Positions 27,494 through 35,362 of a stretch of 64,000 bases of DNA are shown here, one piece after another. Position numbers and translations under genes: made by a program. The stretch comes from Owenweeksia sp965214115 (GTDB taxonomy: Bacteria; Bacteroidota; Bacteroidia; Flavobacteriales; Schleiferiaceae). Each line of letters starts with the position of its first letter. Position 1 is the first letter of the stretch. A model generated the notes under the pieces. That model was not told where the DNA came from, did not search any database, and saw nothing but the letters and a program-made list of their open reading frames with translations. The DNA lies in assembly GCA_965214115.1 (NCBI GenBank), contig CBDCAU010000007.1, positions 310,001-374,000 on the forward strand, read 5' to 3'.

Positions 27494-29032
27494 ATGAGGA
27501 AAATGCACATTATTGGCAGCGTGATAAAACAGGCCGTGGAGCTGCGGCAAAAATTCAAGGGTGGCGAAATCAATGCCGCCGAAATCCAAAAAGAGGAGCT
27601 TATAAAACTTTTGGAAAAAGCCAAGGACACGGCTTTTGGAAAATATTACTCGTTCGGAAAAATCTTGGAGAATCCCGATCCCGCTGCGGAATTTGCGCGG
27701 CAAGTGCCCGTTTTCGATTACGATTCTTTATATGAAAAATGGTGGCACCGCACCTTGGAAACGCCCGACATAACGTGGCCCGGCCAGCCCGATTATTTCG
27801 CGAAAAGCAGCGGCACCACCGGCGACGAACCCAAGCGCATCCCCGTTACCGAAGCGATGGTGGATTCCATCCGCAGCGTGGGGCTGGACCAGCTCACCAG
27901 CATTTCCAATTATGATTTGCCCACCGAGTTTTTCGAAACGCAACTTTTGGCGCTGGGCAGTTCTACGGATTTGGAAGAAGTGGACGGGCACGAGGAGGGC
28001 GAAATTAGCGGCATCACGGCGAGCAACGTGCCCAATTGGTTTTCAACCGTTTACAAGCCGGGGCCAGACATCGCCGCCATCCCCGATTGGGACGAGCGCG
28101 TGGCCAAAATCGCCGAGGAAGCGCCGAACTGGGACATTGGCGCGGTGAGCGGCATTCCCAGCTGGATCTTGTTGATGATGAAAAAAGTGATGGAAGTAAA
28201 CGGCGCCAAAACCATCCACGAAGTGTGGCCCAATTTCAAAGTTTATACGCCGGGCGGCGTGGCATTTGCGCCTTTCAAATCTTCGTTCGAAGAAATTTTT
28301 TCCAAGGAAGTTTTGTTTTTGGACACCTATCTCGCCAGTGAGGGATTCTTCGCGTACAACGCTCGCCCTCAGACCGATGCGATGAAACTGGCTTTGGAAC
28401 ACGGCATTTATTATGAGTTCATTCCTTTTGATGAACGTGGTTTTGACGACACCGGAAACCTGTTGGAGAACCCAGAAGTGCACACCATTTCAGAAGTGGA
28501 CACGGAAACCAACTACGCGATGATCGTGTCCACCTGCAGCGGCGCGTGGCGGTATATGATTGGCGATACCATTCAGTTTGATAATCTGGAACACTACGAA
28601 ATCCGCATCACGGGGCGCACGAAATATTTCCTTAACGTGGTGGGCAGCCAGTTGGGCGAGGACAAGATGAACGATGCCATCCAAAAAGCGAAGGAAAAGC
28701 ACGGTTTGAAAATCGAAGAATTCACCGTGGCGGCCGTAAAAGACGACAGCGGCGACTACTGGCACGAATGGGTCATCGGCGCGGAAAACCCCGACAATGA
28801 GGATTGTAAAGCGGTTGCGGAAACTTTGGACGAGACCTTAAAAAACATCAACAAAAACTACGGCGTGGCACGGACCAAGGCACTTTCCGGTGTACGCGTA
28901 CATTTGGTGGATGTGCAAAAATTTCACGACTGGCACGCCCGCAACCGAAAAAAGGGCGGCCAAATCAAGACCAAAAAGTTGATGAAGGAGGAGGATTTTT
29001 TGGAGTTTAAGGGGTTTTGTACGGCGGAATAA
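27494..29032 (+). CDS. GH3-family protein
   Basis: A 512-residue member of the GH3 family (named after plant auxin-responsive enzymes) of the acyl-adenylate/firefly-luciferase superfamily. The nucleotide-binding loop is YFAKSSGTTGDEPKRIP; later marks are TYLASEGFFAYNARP, ISEVDTETNYAMIVSTCSGAWRYMIGDTIQF and ITGRTKYFLNVVGSQLGEDKM. Plant GH3s join amino acids to hormones; the bacterial members are common in Bacteroidota and lack a firm substrate. A second ATG (27503) is an alternative start. It stands alone. Confidence 0.9.
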   Translation: MRKMHIIGSVIKQAVELRQKFKGGEINAAEIQKEELIKLLEKAKDTAFGKYYSFGKILENPDPAAEFARQVPVFDYDSLYEKWWHRTLETPDITWPGQPDYFAKSSGTTGDEPKRIPVTEAMVDSIRSVGLDQLTSISNYDLPTEFFETQLLALGSSTDLEEVDGHEEGEISGITASNVPNWFSTVYKPGPDIAAIPDWDERVAKIAEEAPNWDIGAVSGIPSWILLMMKKVMEVNGAKTIHEVWPNFKVYTPGGVAFAPFKSSFEEIFSKEVLFLDTYLASEGFFAYNARPQTDAMKLALEHGIYYEFIPFDERGFDDTGNLLENPEVHTISEVDTETNYAMIVSTCSGAWRYMIGDTIQFDNLEHYEIRITGRTKYFLNVVGSQLGEDKMNDAIQKAKEKHGLKIEEFTVAAVKDDSGDYWHEWVIGAENPDNEDCKAVAETLDETLKNINKNYGVARTKALSGVRVHLVDVQKFHDWHARNRKKGGQIKTKKLMKEEDFLEFKGFCTAE

Positions 29033-29246
29033 ATTCTACATTTGAGGCTTAAAACAAATCCTAAAATCTAAATCCGAAGAACCAAACAAAATCGAAAAAA
29101 TAAATTTTAAAATTCAAAAAAGCGTGCCGTTGACGCGCAACGGTTTTGAGTTTTCTTGTTTTGAAAATTAGTGCCGCACGTGCGGGATTGTTTCGGATTT
29201 GGTTTTTAGTTTTTCGAGTTTTAATTTTTTTAAAAAAAAAAATACT

Positions 29247-30065
29247 ATGAATCTTTTAGAAGGAAAAAAAGGAATCATTTTCGGCGCATTAGACCAAAGC
29301 AGCATCGCTTGGAAAGTGGCGCAGGCCGCTAAGAAACAGGGCGCGGAATTCGTCTTGACCAATGCCCCCGTGGCAATGCGGATGGGCGCCATCAATACGC
29401 TGGCCGAAGAAACCGGCTCCGAAATCATCCCCGCCGATGCTACCAAGGATGAGGATTTGCAAAAGCTATTTGAAAAATCGCAAGACATTTTGGGCGGCAA
29501 ACTCGACTTCGTCCTGCATTCCATCGGGATGAGCGTAAACGTGCGCAAAGGCCAGCATTATACAGATTTGAACTACGACTGGCTGACCAAGGGCTGGGAA
29601 ATTTCCGCCGCCAGCTTTCACCGCGTGATGCAGACCGCGTGGAAACAGGACGCGATGGCTGACTGGGGCAGCATCGTGGCGCTAACCTACATCGCGGCGC
29701 AGCGCACCTTCCCCGATTACAGCGATATGGCCGACAATAAGGCGTTCCTCGAAAGCGTGGCGCGCAGCTTCGGCTACCACTGGGGTCAACGGAATAAAGT
29801 GCGCGTAAACACCATCTCGCAATCGCCCACGCCCACCACGGCGGGCAGCGGCGTGAAGGGTTTTGATGGCTTTATCAGCTACGCCGACCGCCTCAGTCCG
29901 CTGGGAAATGCGACCGCTGAGGACTGCGCGAATTATGTGGTTTCGCTCTTTTCCGATTTGACCAAAATGGTGACGATGCAGAATTTGTATCACGATGGCG
30001 GGTTCTCAAATATGGGCGTGAGCGACGCGGTGATGGCGCAGTTTATGAATAATGAGAAGGAGTGA
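29247..30065 (+). CDS. fabI: Enoyl-[acyl-carrier-protein] reductase (NADH), FabI
   Basis: A 272-residue short-chain dehydrogenase fold enzyme that reduces enoyl-ACP in the last step of fatty-acid elongation. Cofactor motif: GKKGIIFGALDQSSIAWKVA. The catalytic Tyr-x6-Lys is seen as YSDMADNK, with ALTYIAAQRTFP upstream and NTISQSPTPTTAGSGVKGFD downstream. The ATG with NLLEGKKG is chosen; an earlier open stretch is low-complexity. Two small genes follow at once: the first overlaps its stop codon, so fabI probably heads a three-gene transcript. Confidence 0.93.
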   Translation: MNLLEGKKGIIFGALDQSSIAWKVAQAAKKQGAEFVLTNAPVAMRMGAINTLAEETGSEIIPADATKDEDLQKLFEKSQDILGGKLDFVLHSIGMSVNVRKGQHYTDLNYDWLTKGWEISAASFHRVMQTAWKQDAMADWGSIVALTYIAAQRTFPDYSDMADNKAFLESVARSFGYHWGQRNKVRVNTISQSPTPTTAGSGVKGFDGFISYADRLSPLGNATAEDCANYVVSLFSDLTKMVTMQNLYHDGGFSNMGVSDAVMAQFMNNEKE

Positions 30066-30556
30066 TGGAGGGCGAGCCAACATTTGATTTGTTCCAATAT
30101 TTGGAGGAGCATTCTGGCGGCATTGGGTTGGCGGTGGGGCTACTTTTTGTGCTATTGATTGCCGTTACTTGGTTAGCTTTTATTTTCAAATGGGGACGCT
30201 ACAAAAAGGGAAAGGAGGATAGCGCCGGTTTTGGCTATGTGGTGGCTCAGTTTTTCAGCAATATTATTGACGATTTCCGGCATTTGCTGGCTCTTCTTAT
30301 TTTCCTGATATTTGTGGGAGTTACTATTTTTATGCTGGTAGGTGTCGGCGGCGACACTAAAAGCAAGGTGGATGCTCTTCAGGCTGTAATGTCGGCTTTT
30401 GCTGGTTTGTTAGGTTCTATAATCGGATATTATTTTGGTGAAAAAGCGGCGACCAGAACTAATCAAAATCAGGTCAATTTGAATGCGAAAGAAAGTGAAG
30501 AAGAACCGGAAGATTTTGAAATAACCAAAACGGAGAAAAAACCTAACCTAAAATAA
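30065..30556 (+). CDS. Three-helix membrane protein
   Basis: 163 residues; the ATG overlaps the fabI stop in TGATG, indicating translational coupling. Three hydrophobic helices are visible: IGLAVGLLFVLLIAVTWLAF, LLALLIFLIFVGVTIFMLVG and the FAGLLGSIIGYYFGEKAA segment. The C-terminal tail is acidic and cytosolic (KESEEEPEDFEITKTEKK). It has no recognised family; the last helix with IIGYYFGEKAATR resembles membrane-anchor proteins found beside pYEATS-type genes, which is what follows. The neighbour suggests a joint membrane-signalling role, as inference. Confidence 0.75.
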   Translation: MEGEPTFDLFQYLEEHSGGIGLAVGLLFVLLIAVTWLAFIFKWGRYKKGKEDSAGFGYVVAQFFSNIIDDFRHLLALLIFLIFVGVTIFMLVGVGGDTKSKVDALQAVMSAFAGLLGSIIGYYFGEKAATRTNQNQVNLNAKESEEEPEDFEITKTEKKPNLK

Positions 30557-30569
30557 TAATGTTGGTACA

Positions 30570-31010
30570 ATGAAAAAAGCATATAATTTGACCGTGCGGG
30601 ATTCGGTAATCCGTCCTGACGTAAACGCCTTTGGATTTTCATCATCCCATTCGCGAAAAGAGGAGGTGGCATTTTACAATCGTATCAATAAAAATGATGA
30701 AAAGGAACTGATCCGCTACCAAGTTTGGGTTTATCTGGAAGGCCCTGATTTGCCCTTCGTCGATTTTGTGGAATATACCTTACACAGTTCTTTTCCTGAT
30801 CCGGTCAAAAAAGTTCCGCGCTCGGTGGTCAACCCCGCTTGTTCATTAGAGATTTGGACGTGGGGGATTTTTGAAGTGGGTGTTCGCATTGTGATGAAAA
30901 ACGGTACGAATATTCATACTCGCCATCGGCTGAGCTACGATTCTAACTTTGAAAATGAAAATATAGAATGGAAATCAAAGGCCATCAGCGGGTTATCCCA
31001 CGCTTCCTAA
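30570..31010 (+). CDS. Prokaryotic YEATS (pYEATS) domain protein
   Basis: A 146-residue protein. VWVYLEGPDLPFVDFVEYTL, then HSSFPDPVKKVPR, then LEIWTWGIFEVGVRIVMKNG reproduce the YEATS fold signature (strand, LH.SF.nP..V, W.WG.FE..I.I). In eukaryotes YEATS domains read acyl-lysines in chromatin. Bacterial pYEATS proteins are known from comparative genomics as domains near membrane proteins and conflict-system effectors; their ligand is uncertain. It is 13 bases behind the three-helix membrane protein and convergent with kdsA, overlapping its 3' end by 18 bases. Confidence 0.8.
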   Translation: MKKAYNLTVRDSVIRPDVNAFGFSSSHSRKEEVAFYNRINKNDEKELIRYQVWVYLEGPDLPFVDFVEYTLHSSFPDPVKKVPRSVVNPACSLEIWTWGIFEVGVRIVMKNGTNIHTRHRLSYDSNFENENIEWKSKAISGLSHAS

Positions 31011-31778
31011 AACATTCCTAATTTTCATAGCCTTTTCTAAAATCCCCCGCAACTTACTCAATTCCAACATTGTATGCGGGTCGCTTTGCGCGGATTTTGG
31101 GTCGGGGTGGGTTTCGATGAAAAAACCGTCTGCGCCCGTGGCGGCGGCGGAAAGCGCGATGGTTTCAATCAGGCTCGGGTCGCCGCCAGTTACGCCTTCG
31201 GTTTTATTGGGTTTTTGCACGGAATGCGTGCAATCCATTATCACGGGCACACCGTGTTTTTTCATTTGAAAAATAGAAGTCGCATCCACAATCAAATCGG
31301 AATAACCGAAAGTCGTTCCGCGCTCGCAAATCCATACATTTTTATTGCCCGTGTTATGCACTTTTTCGATGGGAAATTGCATTGCTTCCGGTGATAAAAA
31401 TTGCCCCTTTTTTATATTGATGGTTTTGCCTGTTTCGCCCGCCGCGATTAACAATTCCGTTTGCCGACACAAAAAGGCTGGAATCTGCAAATGCGTAACA
31501 TATTTCGCCGCCAATTTTGCTTCGTGACTTTCGTGAATATCAGTAATAGTTTCGATGTTAAATTCTTCACTAATTTCTTTTAGAATATTCAGCGCTTTTT
31601 CATCGCCAATTCCTGTAAAAGAATCCAAGCGTGAACGATTGGCTTTTCTATAACTTCCTTTGAAAATATAGCGGATGCCCAAATCGTCGCAGATGGCTTT
31701 CACCTCGCGGGCAATGTCGCGCGGCGTGTCCGCATTCTCGATGGCGCAGGGGCCGGCTATCAAAATAAACTTGCTCAT
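30993..31778 (-). CDS. kdsA: 3-deoxy-8-phosphooctulonate synthase (KdsA)
   Basis: 261 residues. It condenses arabinose-5-phosphate with phosphoenolpyruvate to Kdo-8-phosphate for lipopolysaccharide core synthesis. Motifs: LIAGPCAIENADTPRDIA, FKGSYRKANRSRLDSF, LQIPAFLCRQTELLIAAGET, WICERGTTFGYSDLIVD and IMDCTHSVQKPN. The protein is slightly shorter than the E. coli enzyme. The ATG overlaps the kdsD stop by four bases, so the two Kdo-pathway genes form an operon with kdsD first. Confidence 0.95.
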   Translation of the reverse strand: MSKFILIAGPCAIENADTPRDIAREVKAICDDLGIRYIFKGSYRKANRSRLDSFTGIGDEKALNILKEISEEFNIETITDIHESHEAKLAAKYVTHLQIPAFLCRQTELLIAAGETGKTINIKKGQFLSPEAMQFPIEKVHNTGNKNVWICERGTTFGYSDLIVDATSIFQMKKHGVPVIMDCTHSVQKPNKTEGVTGGDPSLIETIALSAAATGADGFFIETHPDPKSAQSDPHTMLELSKLRGILEKAMKIRNVLGSVG

Positions 31779-32368
31779 TGTCGGGCTTTTTCGCCGAGGT
31801 AGCCGCTGTGGTGGCGCTTGGCGTATTCTTCTTTGGTGAAACCGATTTTTTCCATCATCAAAACCGTCAAGATATCGCCGACCACCGCCATCACCGTGGT
31901 GGAAGTGGTGGGCGTCAATCCCAGTGGGCAGATTTCTTCCGGCCCGCCGGTGTGCAGCAAGACGTCGCTGAATTTGGCCAAATCCCCCTCGCCGTTTCCG
32001 GTCAGCCCGATGATTTTGAGGTTCGGGTGCATCCGTTTTACGAGGTGTTCCATTTCCGTGATTTCGCGCGTTTTCCCCGAATTGGAAATCAGCAACAACA
32101 CGTCTTCTTTCTGCACGATTCCCAAATCGCCGTGCTGGCTTTCGGCGGGGTGGAGGAATACGGCGGGCGTCCCCGTGCTGCTCAGTTTGGCGGCGATGTT
32201 CACGCCCACTTGCCCCGCCTTGCCCATTCCGCTGACGACCACTTTACCGTTTTTTTGATGCACTTGTTTGTAAATCAATTCGATGGCGTTTTCAATCACG
32301 CCGTCCACCGGAATGTTGCGAATGGCGGCGATTTCTTTTTCGAGGAGGGAATGGATTTTTTGAATCAT
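31775..32368 (-). CDS. kdsD: Arabinose-5-phosphate isomerase-like SIS protein (KdsD/KpsF)
   Basis: 197 residues forming only the SIS sugar-isomerase domain: VVVSGMGKAGQVGVNIAAKL, STGTPAVFLHPAESQHGDLG, LLISNSGKTREITEMEHLVK and LTPTTSTTVMAVVGDIL. KdsD makes arabinose-5-phosphate, the substrate of KdsA, which is encoded immediately downstream. E. coli KdsD is ~328 residues with two C-terminal CBS domains; these are absent here, as in other short KpsF/GutQ-like isomerases. The operon context strongly supports the function. Confidence 0.9.
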   Translation of the reverse strand: MIQKIHSLLEKEIAAIRNIPVDGVIENAIELIYKQVHQKNGKVVVSGMGKAGQVGVNIAAKLSSTGTPAVFLHPAESQHGDLGIVQKEDVLLLISNSGKTREITEMEHLVKRMHPNLKIIGLTGNGEGDLAKFSDVLLHTGGPEEICPLGLTPTTSTTVMAVVGDILTVLMMEKIGFTKEEYAKRHHSGYLGEKARQ

Positions 32369-32383
32369 TGGGCAACGGTGGTT

Positions 32384-32692
32384 TCAACGGAGAAATTGGT
32401 CTAATTCGTTCTCGTCTCTCTTAAAACCCCAAAAGGCTCTAATTACGATATGGTCGGGTTTTTCAGAAAAATAGATGGCATAATTCCCCATACCAAGCAT
32501 TCGGGTATCATCATATTTTGTCGATTTGCTGCAATGGGGATAATTCTGAATGTAAAGGATGTTTTCATCAATTTCGTCAAGCAAAGCCTTGCTGTATTCT
32601 GCATTGCCGTTTCGGTCTTTCCAGTATTTCAAGGTCTGCGACTTTTGCCGGTTGGCGGGGCTTGACCGGATTACTCGTTTTCGCTCAGCCAT
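32384..32692 (-). CDS. RelE/ParE-like toxin (pair 1)
   Basis: A 102-residue basic protein with the pattern of RelE-fold toxins: SQTLKYWKDRNGNAEYSKAL, YIQNYPHCSKSTKY, GNYAIYFSEKPDHIVIRAFW. RelE-type toxins cleave mRNA in the ribosome, ParE types poison gyrase; which applies is unclear. The start overlaps the antitoxin gene upstream by 22 bases. It is a paralogue of the toxin at 33286-33597. Confidence 0.8.
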   Translation of the reverse strand: MAERKRVIRSSPANRQKSQTLKYWKDRNGNAEYSKALLDEIDENILYIQNYPHCSKSTKYDDTRMLGMGNYAIYFSEKPDHIVIRAFWGFKRDENELDQFLR

Positions 32693-32913
32693 TTTCGGTC
32701 TTGTTCCATTGCTTCTTCGTGGGAAATGTAATCTCCTTTTTCATAGGCTTCCGTACCCTCGTCAATCAATTTTTTTTCCCAATCCGATAGATGGTAAATT
32801 TTGTCCTCCGCAGAATAATTGTCCATTATGCTCTTTATTTTTTTTAATAATATTACGTCGTCAAATTCCTTGATTTGAGTCGAAATTTCTTCTTGAAGTT
32901 TTTCAGCGCCCAT
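32671..32913 (-). CDS. Putative antitoxin of pair 1
   Basis: An 80-residue acidic protein starting MGAEKLQEEISTQIKEFDDV and ending ISHEEAMEQDRKWLSENE. The N-terminal MGAEKLxEEI is shared with the antitoxin at 33579-33803, so the two pairs arose by duplication. The size, charge and overlap with a RelE-like gene support an antitoxin role; no classical DNA-binding fold is evident. Confidence 0.72.
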   Translation of the reverse strand: MGAEKLQEEISTQIKEFDDVILLKKIKSIMDNYSAEDKIYHLSDWEKKLIDEGTEAYEKGDYISHEEAMEQDRKWLSENE

Positions 32914-32960
32914 CGTTTTTTATTTTTTCAAATGTCGGAAAATTCCAATAAAATAAGCGC

Positions 32961-33272
32961 TCAAATCCGAATCTTATAATCCTCCTTATACCTATCAATA
33001 TATTTATCCAAATTTTTCAGCGACTCCTTAAAATCCACCCGCTCCGTTTCGCCAAATCGCTCAGCTTCCACGTCGCGCGCCAGCTCGCTTTTGATGCTGG
33101 TTTGGATGTCGCGGATGAGTTCCAGCAGCGGTTTTTCTTTGTTGAATTCGGAACGCTGTTGCAGGTCAATCAGCTCGTCGCTCACGCGGTCGTATTCTCG
33201 TATGAGTTCCTGCACGGCGGGGTGCTTTTTGATGTCGGGGTGGTCTTTGAAGAGGAGGCGGATGGATTGCAT
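32961..33272 (-). CDS. Helical hypothetical protein inside the toxin-antitoxin cluster
   Basis: 103 residues from the ATG at 33272 (a TTG two codons earlier is possible). It is predicted all-helical and highly charged (QELIREYDRVSDELIDLQQR; SLKNLDKYIDRYKEDYKIRI), probably coiled coil. It lies between the two paralogous toxin-antitoxin pairs on the same strand. No family is recognised. Confidence 0.6.
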   Translation of the reverse strand: MQSIRLLFKDHPDIKKHPAVQELIREYDRVSDELIDLQQRSEFNKEKPLLELIRDIQTSIKSELARDVEAERFGETERVDFKESLKNLDKYIDRYKEDYKIRI

Positions 33273-33285
33273 AATCAATTGAATA

Positions 33286-33597
33286 TCAGCTCAAAATTTC
33301 CCATAAACCCTCACGGTCTTGGTGGTTTCCCCAAAACATCAGAATCGTGACCACTTCTTCCGTTTCTTCATAAAAAAGGGAGTAATTTCCCATCACCCAT
33401 TCATAAACGCCGTCAATTTTCGTGGGCTTGGCTCGCACACGGACGACATTTTGAGTTAAAAGTTTGGTGTTCTCGTTGATTTCCGCTTTCAGTTTTTTGC
33501 TGTATTCGCTGTTGCCGTTCCGGCGCGTCCAGTAGCAGAGGGTTTTGATTCGTGCCCTGCGGGCTATCCGTGTCCAATCTATTCTTCGTTCATCCAT
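33286..33597 (-). CDS. RelE/ParE-like toxin (pair 2)
   Basis: 103 residues, basic. KTLCYWTRRNGNSEYSKKLK and MGNYSLFYEETEEVVTILMF align with the pair 1 toxin (TLKYW..RNGN.EYSK.L; MGNYAIYFSEK). It overlaps its antitoxin by 19 bases. The conserved WxxRNGNxEYSK segment marks this as one subfamily present twice within 1.2 kb. Confidence 0.8.
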   Translation of the reverse strand: MDERRIDWTRIARRARIKTLCYWTRRNGNSEYSKKLKAEINENTKLLTQNVVRVRAKPTKIDGVYEWVMGNYSLFYEETEEVVTILMFWGNHQDREGLWEILS

Positions 33598-33803
33598 TCT
33601 GCATCGTCTGCGTTCACCTCTTCATTGCTATACACCAAGCCCGCCCGAGCCTCTGCCTGACTGGCTTTCAGCACTCTTTTCATTAGCGGGTCCATTTCGC
33701 CTGTCGGTGGTTTTTCCAAAAATTCTTTTACCAATTTCAGCGTGTTTTCGGAATTTGTGTCCAAAAGCGCAGTAATTTCTTCTTTTAATTTTTCAGCCCC
33801 CAT
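33579..33803 (-). CDS. Putative antitoxin of pair 2
   Basis: 74 residues, acidic. It begins MGAEKLKEEITALLDTNSEN and ends with VNADDAEWMNEE. It shares the MGAEKLxEEI start with the other antitoxin but has diverged in the centre, as expected if each pairs specifically with its own toxin. It is first in its two-gene unit. Confidence 0.72.
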   Translation of the reverse strand: MGAEKLKEEITALLDTNSENTLKLVKEFLEKPPTGEMDPLMKRVLKASQAEARAGLVYSNEEVNADDAEWMNEE

Positions 33804-33842
33804 TTTTCTAAAAATTATAGTTAAAACTTGCTATGAAAATTC

Positions 33843-34086
33843 TCAATTCAAATAGCTCAAATTTTCCAAGTTGGTTTCCAAATCCTTTTCGTCATATTTA
33901 ATAAAAATATCACGCTTTTGACAGCTCTTTTTGAAATTCAATCAAAGTCAACCCAGCCAATTTTTTGGCTTGCCCGATACTAAGTTTCTCATTGTCATAG
34001 AGATATGTCGCAAAATCAATCCGAAGCTCCTTGGGAGAAACTTGGATGTCTTTCATCAATTGGGTAGGGATTATCAAATCTCGCAT
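33843..34086 (-). pseudogene. UPF0175-family antitoxin with a C-terminal frameshift
   Basis: From the ATG at 34086 the frame encodes MRDLIIPTQLMKDIQVSPKE, then an UPF0175 core (LRIDFATYLYDNEKLSIGQA, AKKLAGLTLIEFQKELSK) and stops at 33910. In the +1 frame the sequence continues at once with KRDIFIKYDEKDLETNLENL to a stop at 33843, which is the usual UPF0175 tail (RgI...Y..edle..l..L). A one-base shift within the A-rich stretch near 33915 explains this. The helix-turn-helix-like core is intact, so a 58-residue product may still act. No PIN-type partner toxin is next to it. Confidence 0.75.
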
Positions 34087-34146
34087 TTTCAAAGAGAATT
34101 TAAATTTCAAATATCGCAAAAAACCGCCGCTTCATCCGAATCTCTT

Positions 34147-34452
34147 TCATCGAGTTTCCCAGATATTGGGGTCGCGACCAGCGTAGAAAACCGCTCGTAC
34201 TATCATCGTATGGTTTTCTTCATCTATCACATAATGAAGGTGGTAGGGAAAAACTTCAAGCAATGAGGTACGAACATTTTTATAATGAAGCGGTCGGACA
34301 TAAGGATTTTGTTTTAGATAGTCGGTCTCGATTTTCAGCTTTTGCCGAAACCGCTTGCTCAAAGCAGAATAGCGGCCACCGTACCGTTCATAGATTTTAT
34401 CTAAATCCTGCCTTGCTAAATCCAGAAACCGAACTTTCCAAACCTTCATCAA
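34147..34452 (-). CDS. RelE/ParE-family toxin (pair 3)
   Basis: 101 residues: KVWKVRFLDLARQDLDKIYE, SKRFRQKLKIETDYLKQNPY, RTSLLEVFPYHLHYVIDEEN and IVRAVFYAGRDPNIWETR give the full RelE/ParE plasmid-stabilisation pattern, with F.Y...Y and RDP.W at the end. It overlaps the antitoxin stop by four bases. It belongs to a different subfamily from pairs 1 and 2. Confidence 0.85.
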   Translation of the reverse strand: MMKVWKVRFLDLARQDLDKIYERYGGRYSALSKRFRQKLKIETDYLKQNPYVRPLHYKNVRTSLLEVFPYHLHYVIDEENHTMIVRAVFYAGRDPNIWETR

Positions 34453-34667
34453 TCATCAAATTCAGCCATCATTTCATCAAAATCAACCACTTTCTCGGGA
34501 TGTTTTCGATGATATATTTCGCGCGCATCCAGCGCTTTTTTTTGCCAATCGGGAAGAGGGCTTTCAGTGGAAATTCCAGCGCGCTCGTTCAGCGTTTGCC
34601 ATTCATCCAAGGGCACGATTACCGCTGCGGCCTCACCATTCTCATCAAATACAAATTGTCGAGACAT
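34449..34667 (-). CDS. Antitoxin of pair 3
   Basis: 72 residues: MSRQFVFDENGEAAAVIVPL, then DEWQTLNERAG, resembling Phd/YefM-like or addiction-module antitoxins that contain a short beta sheet followed by disordered acidic helices (KVVDFDEMMAEFDD). It precedes and overlaps the RelE/ParE toxin gene. Confidence 0.8.
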   Translation of the reverse strand: MSRQFVFDENGEAAAVIVPLDEWQTLNERAGISTESPLPDWQKKALDAREIYHRKHPEKVVDFDEMMAEFDD

Positions 34668-34708
34668 TTTTTAAAAATTTTAATCCCCAAATATCGCAAA
34701 AATCCCCG

Positions 34709-35362
34709 TCAAAAAATCAAATCCCCATCCTCCATTTCCAGCTTCCTATCCGCCAAATTCGCCAGCTCCGCATTGTGCGTGATAATCACAAAAGTATTCT
34801 GAAACTCATCCCGCAACTGAAAGAAAAGTCGGTGCAATTCATCAGCATTTTTACTGTCCAGATTTCCCGTGGGTTCGTCGGCGAGGACTACTGCTGGGTT
34901 GTTGATCAACGCCCGCGCCACGGCCACGCGCTGTTGCTCGCCGCCGCTCAGTTGGCCGGGCTTATGGTGGGAACGGTTTTTAAGGTTCAGAAAATCAAGC
35001 AGTTCCAGCGCCCGCTTTTCGATTTCGCTTTTTTTCCGTTTGGCGATAAAGGCGGGGATGCAAATATTTTCCAGCGCGGTAAATTCTGGCAAAAGGTGGT
35101 GAAACTGAAAAACAAAACCAATATTTTGGTTGCGGAACGCCGACAATTTTTTTTGCGAAAGCGCAAAAACCTCTTTCCCGTTTAAAATGAGCGAACCCGA
35201 ATCCGGCTTCTCCAGCGTGCCGAGGATTTGCAAAAGCGTGGTTTTGCCCGCGCCGCTGTCGCCCATTATAGAAACGATTTCGCCTTTATCAGCTTGAAAA
35301 TCAACACCTTTCAAGACGTGCAAATCCCCGTAGGATTTATGGATGGCGGCGGCTTTTATCAT
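34709..35362 (-). CDS. lolD: Lipoprotein-releasing ABC transporter ATPase, LolD-like
   Basis: 217 residues with a full ABC ATPase set: Walker A GDSGAGKTT near residue 35, Q-loop NIGFVFQFHHLLPEFTALEN, signature LSGGEQQ, Walker B VVLADEPTGNLD and a switch histidine in VIITHN. FQFHHLLPEFTALEN is typical of LolD, the ATPase that drives release of lipoproteins from the inner membrane towards the outer membrane. The LolCE permease is not in the window, so substrate assignment rests on similarity. The start overlaps the stop of the DUF5916 gene by four bases, so both share a transcript. Confidence 0.85.
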   Translation of the reverse strand: MIKAAAIHKSYGDLHVLKGVDFQADKGEIVSIMGDSGAGKTTLLQILGTLEKPDSGSLILNGKEVFALSQKKLSAFRNQNIGFVFQFHHLLPEFTALENICIPAFIAKRKKSEIEKRALELLDFLNLKNRSHHKPGQLSGGEQQRVAVARALINNPAVVLADEPTGNLDSKNADELHRLFFQLRDEFQNTFVIITHNAELANLADRKLEMEDGDLIF

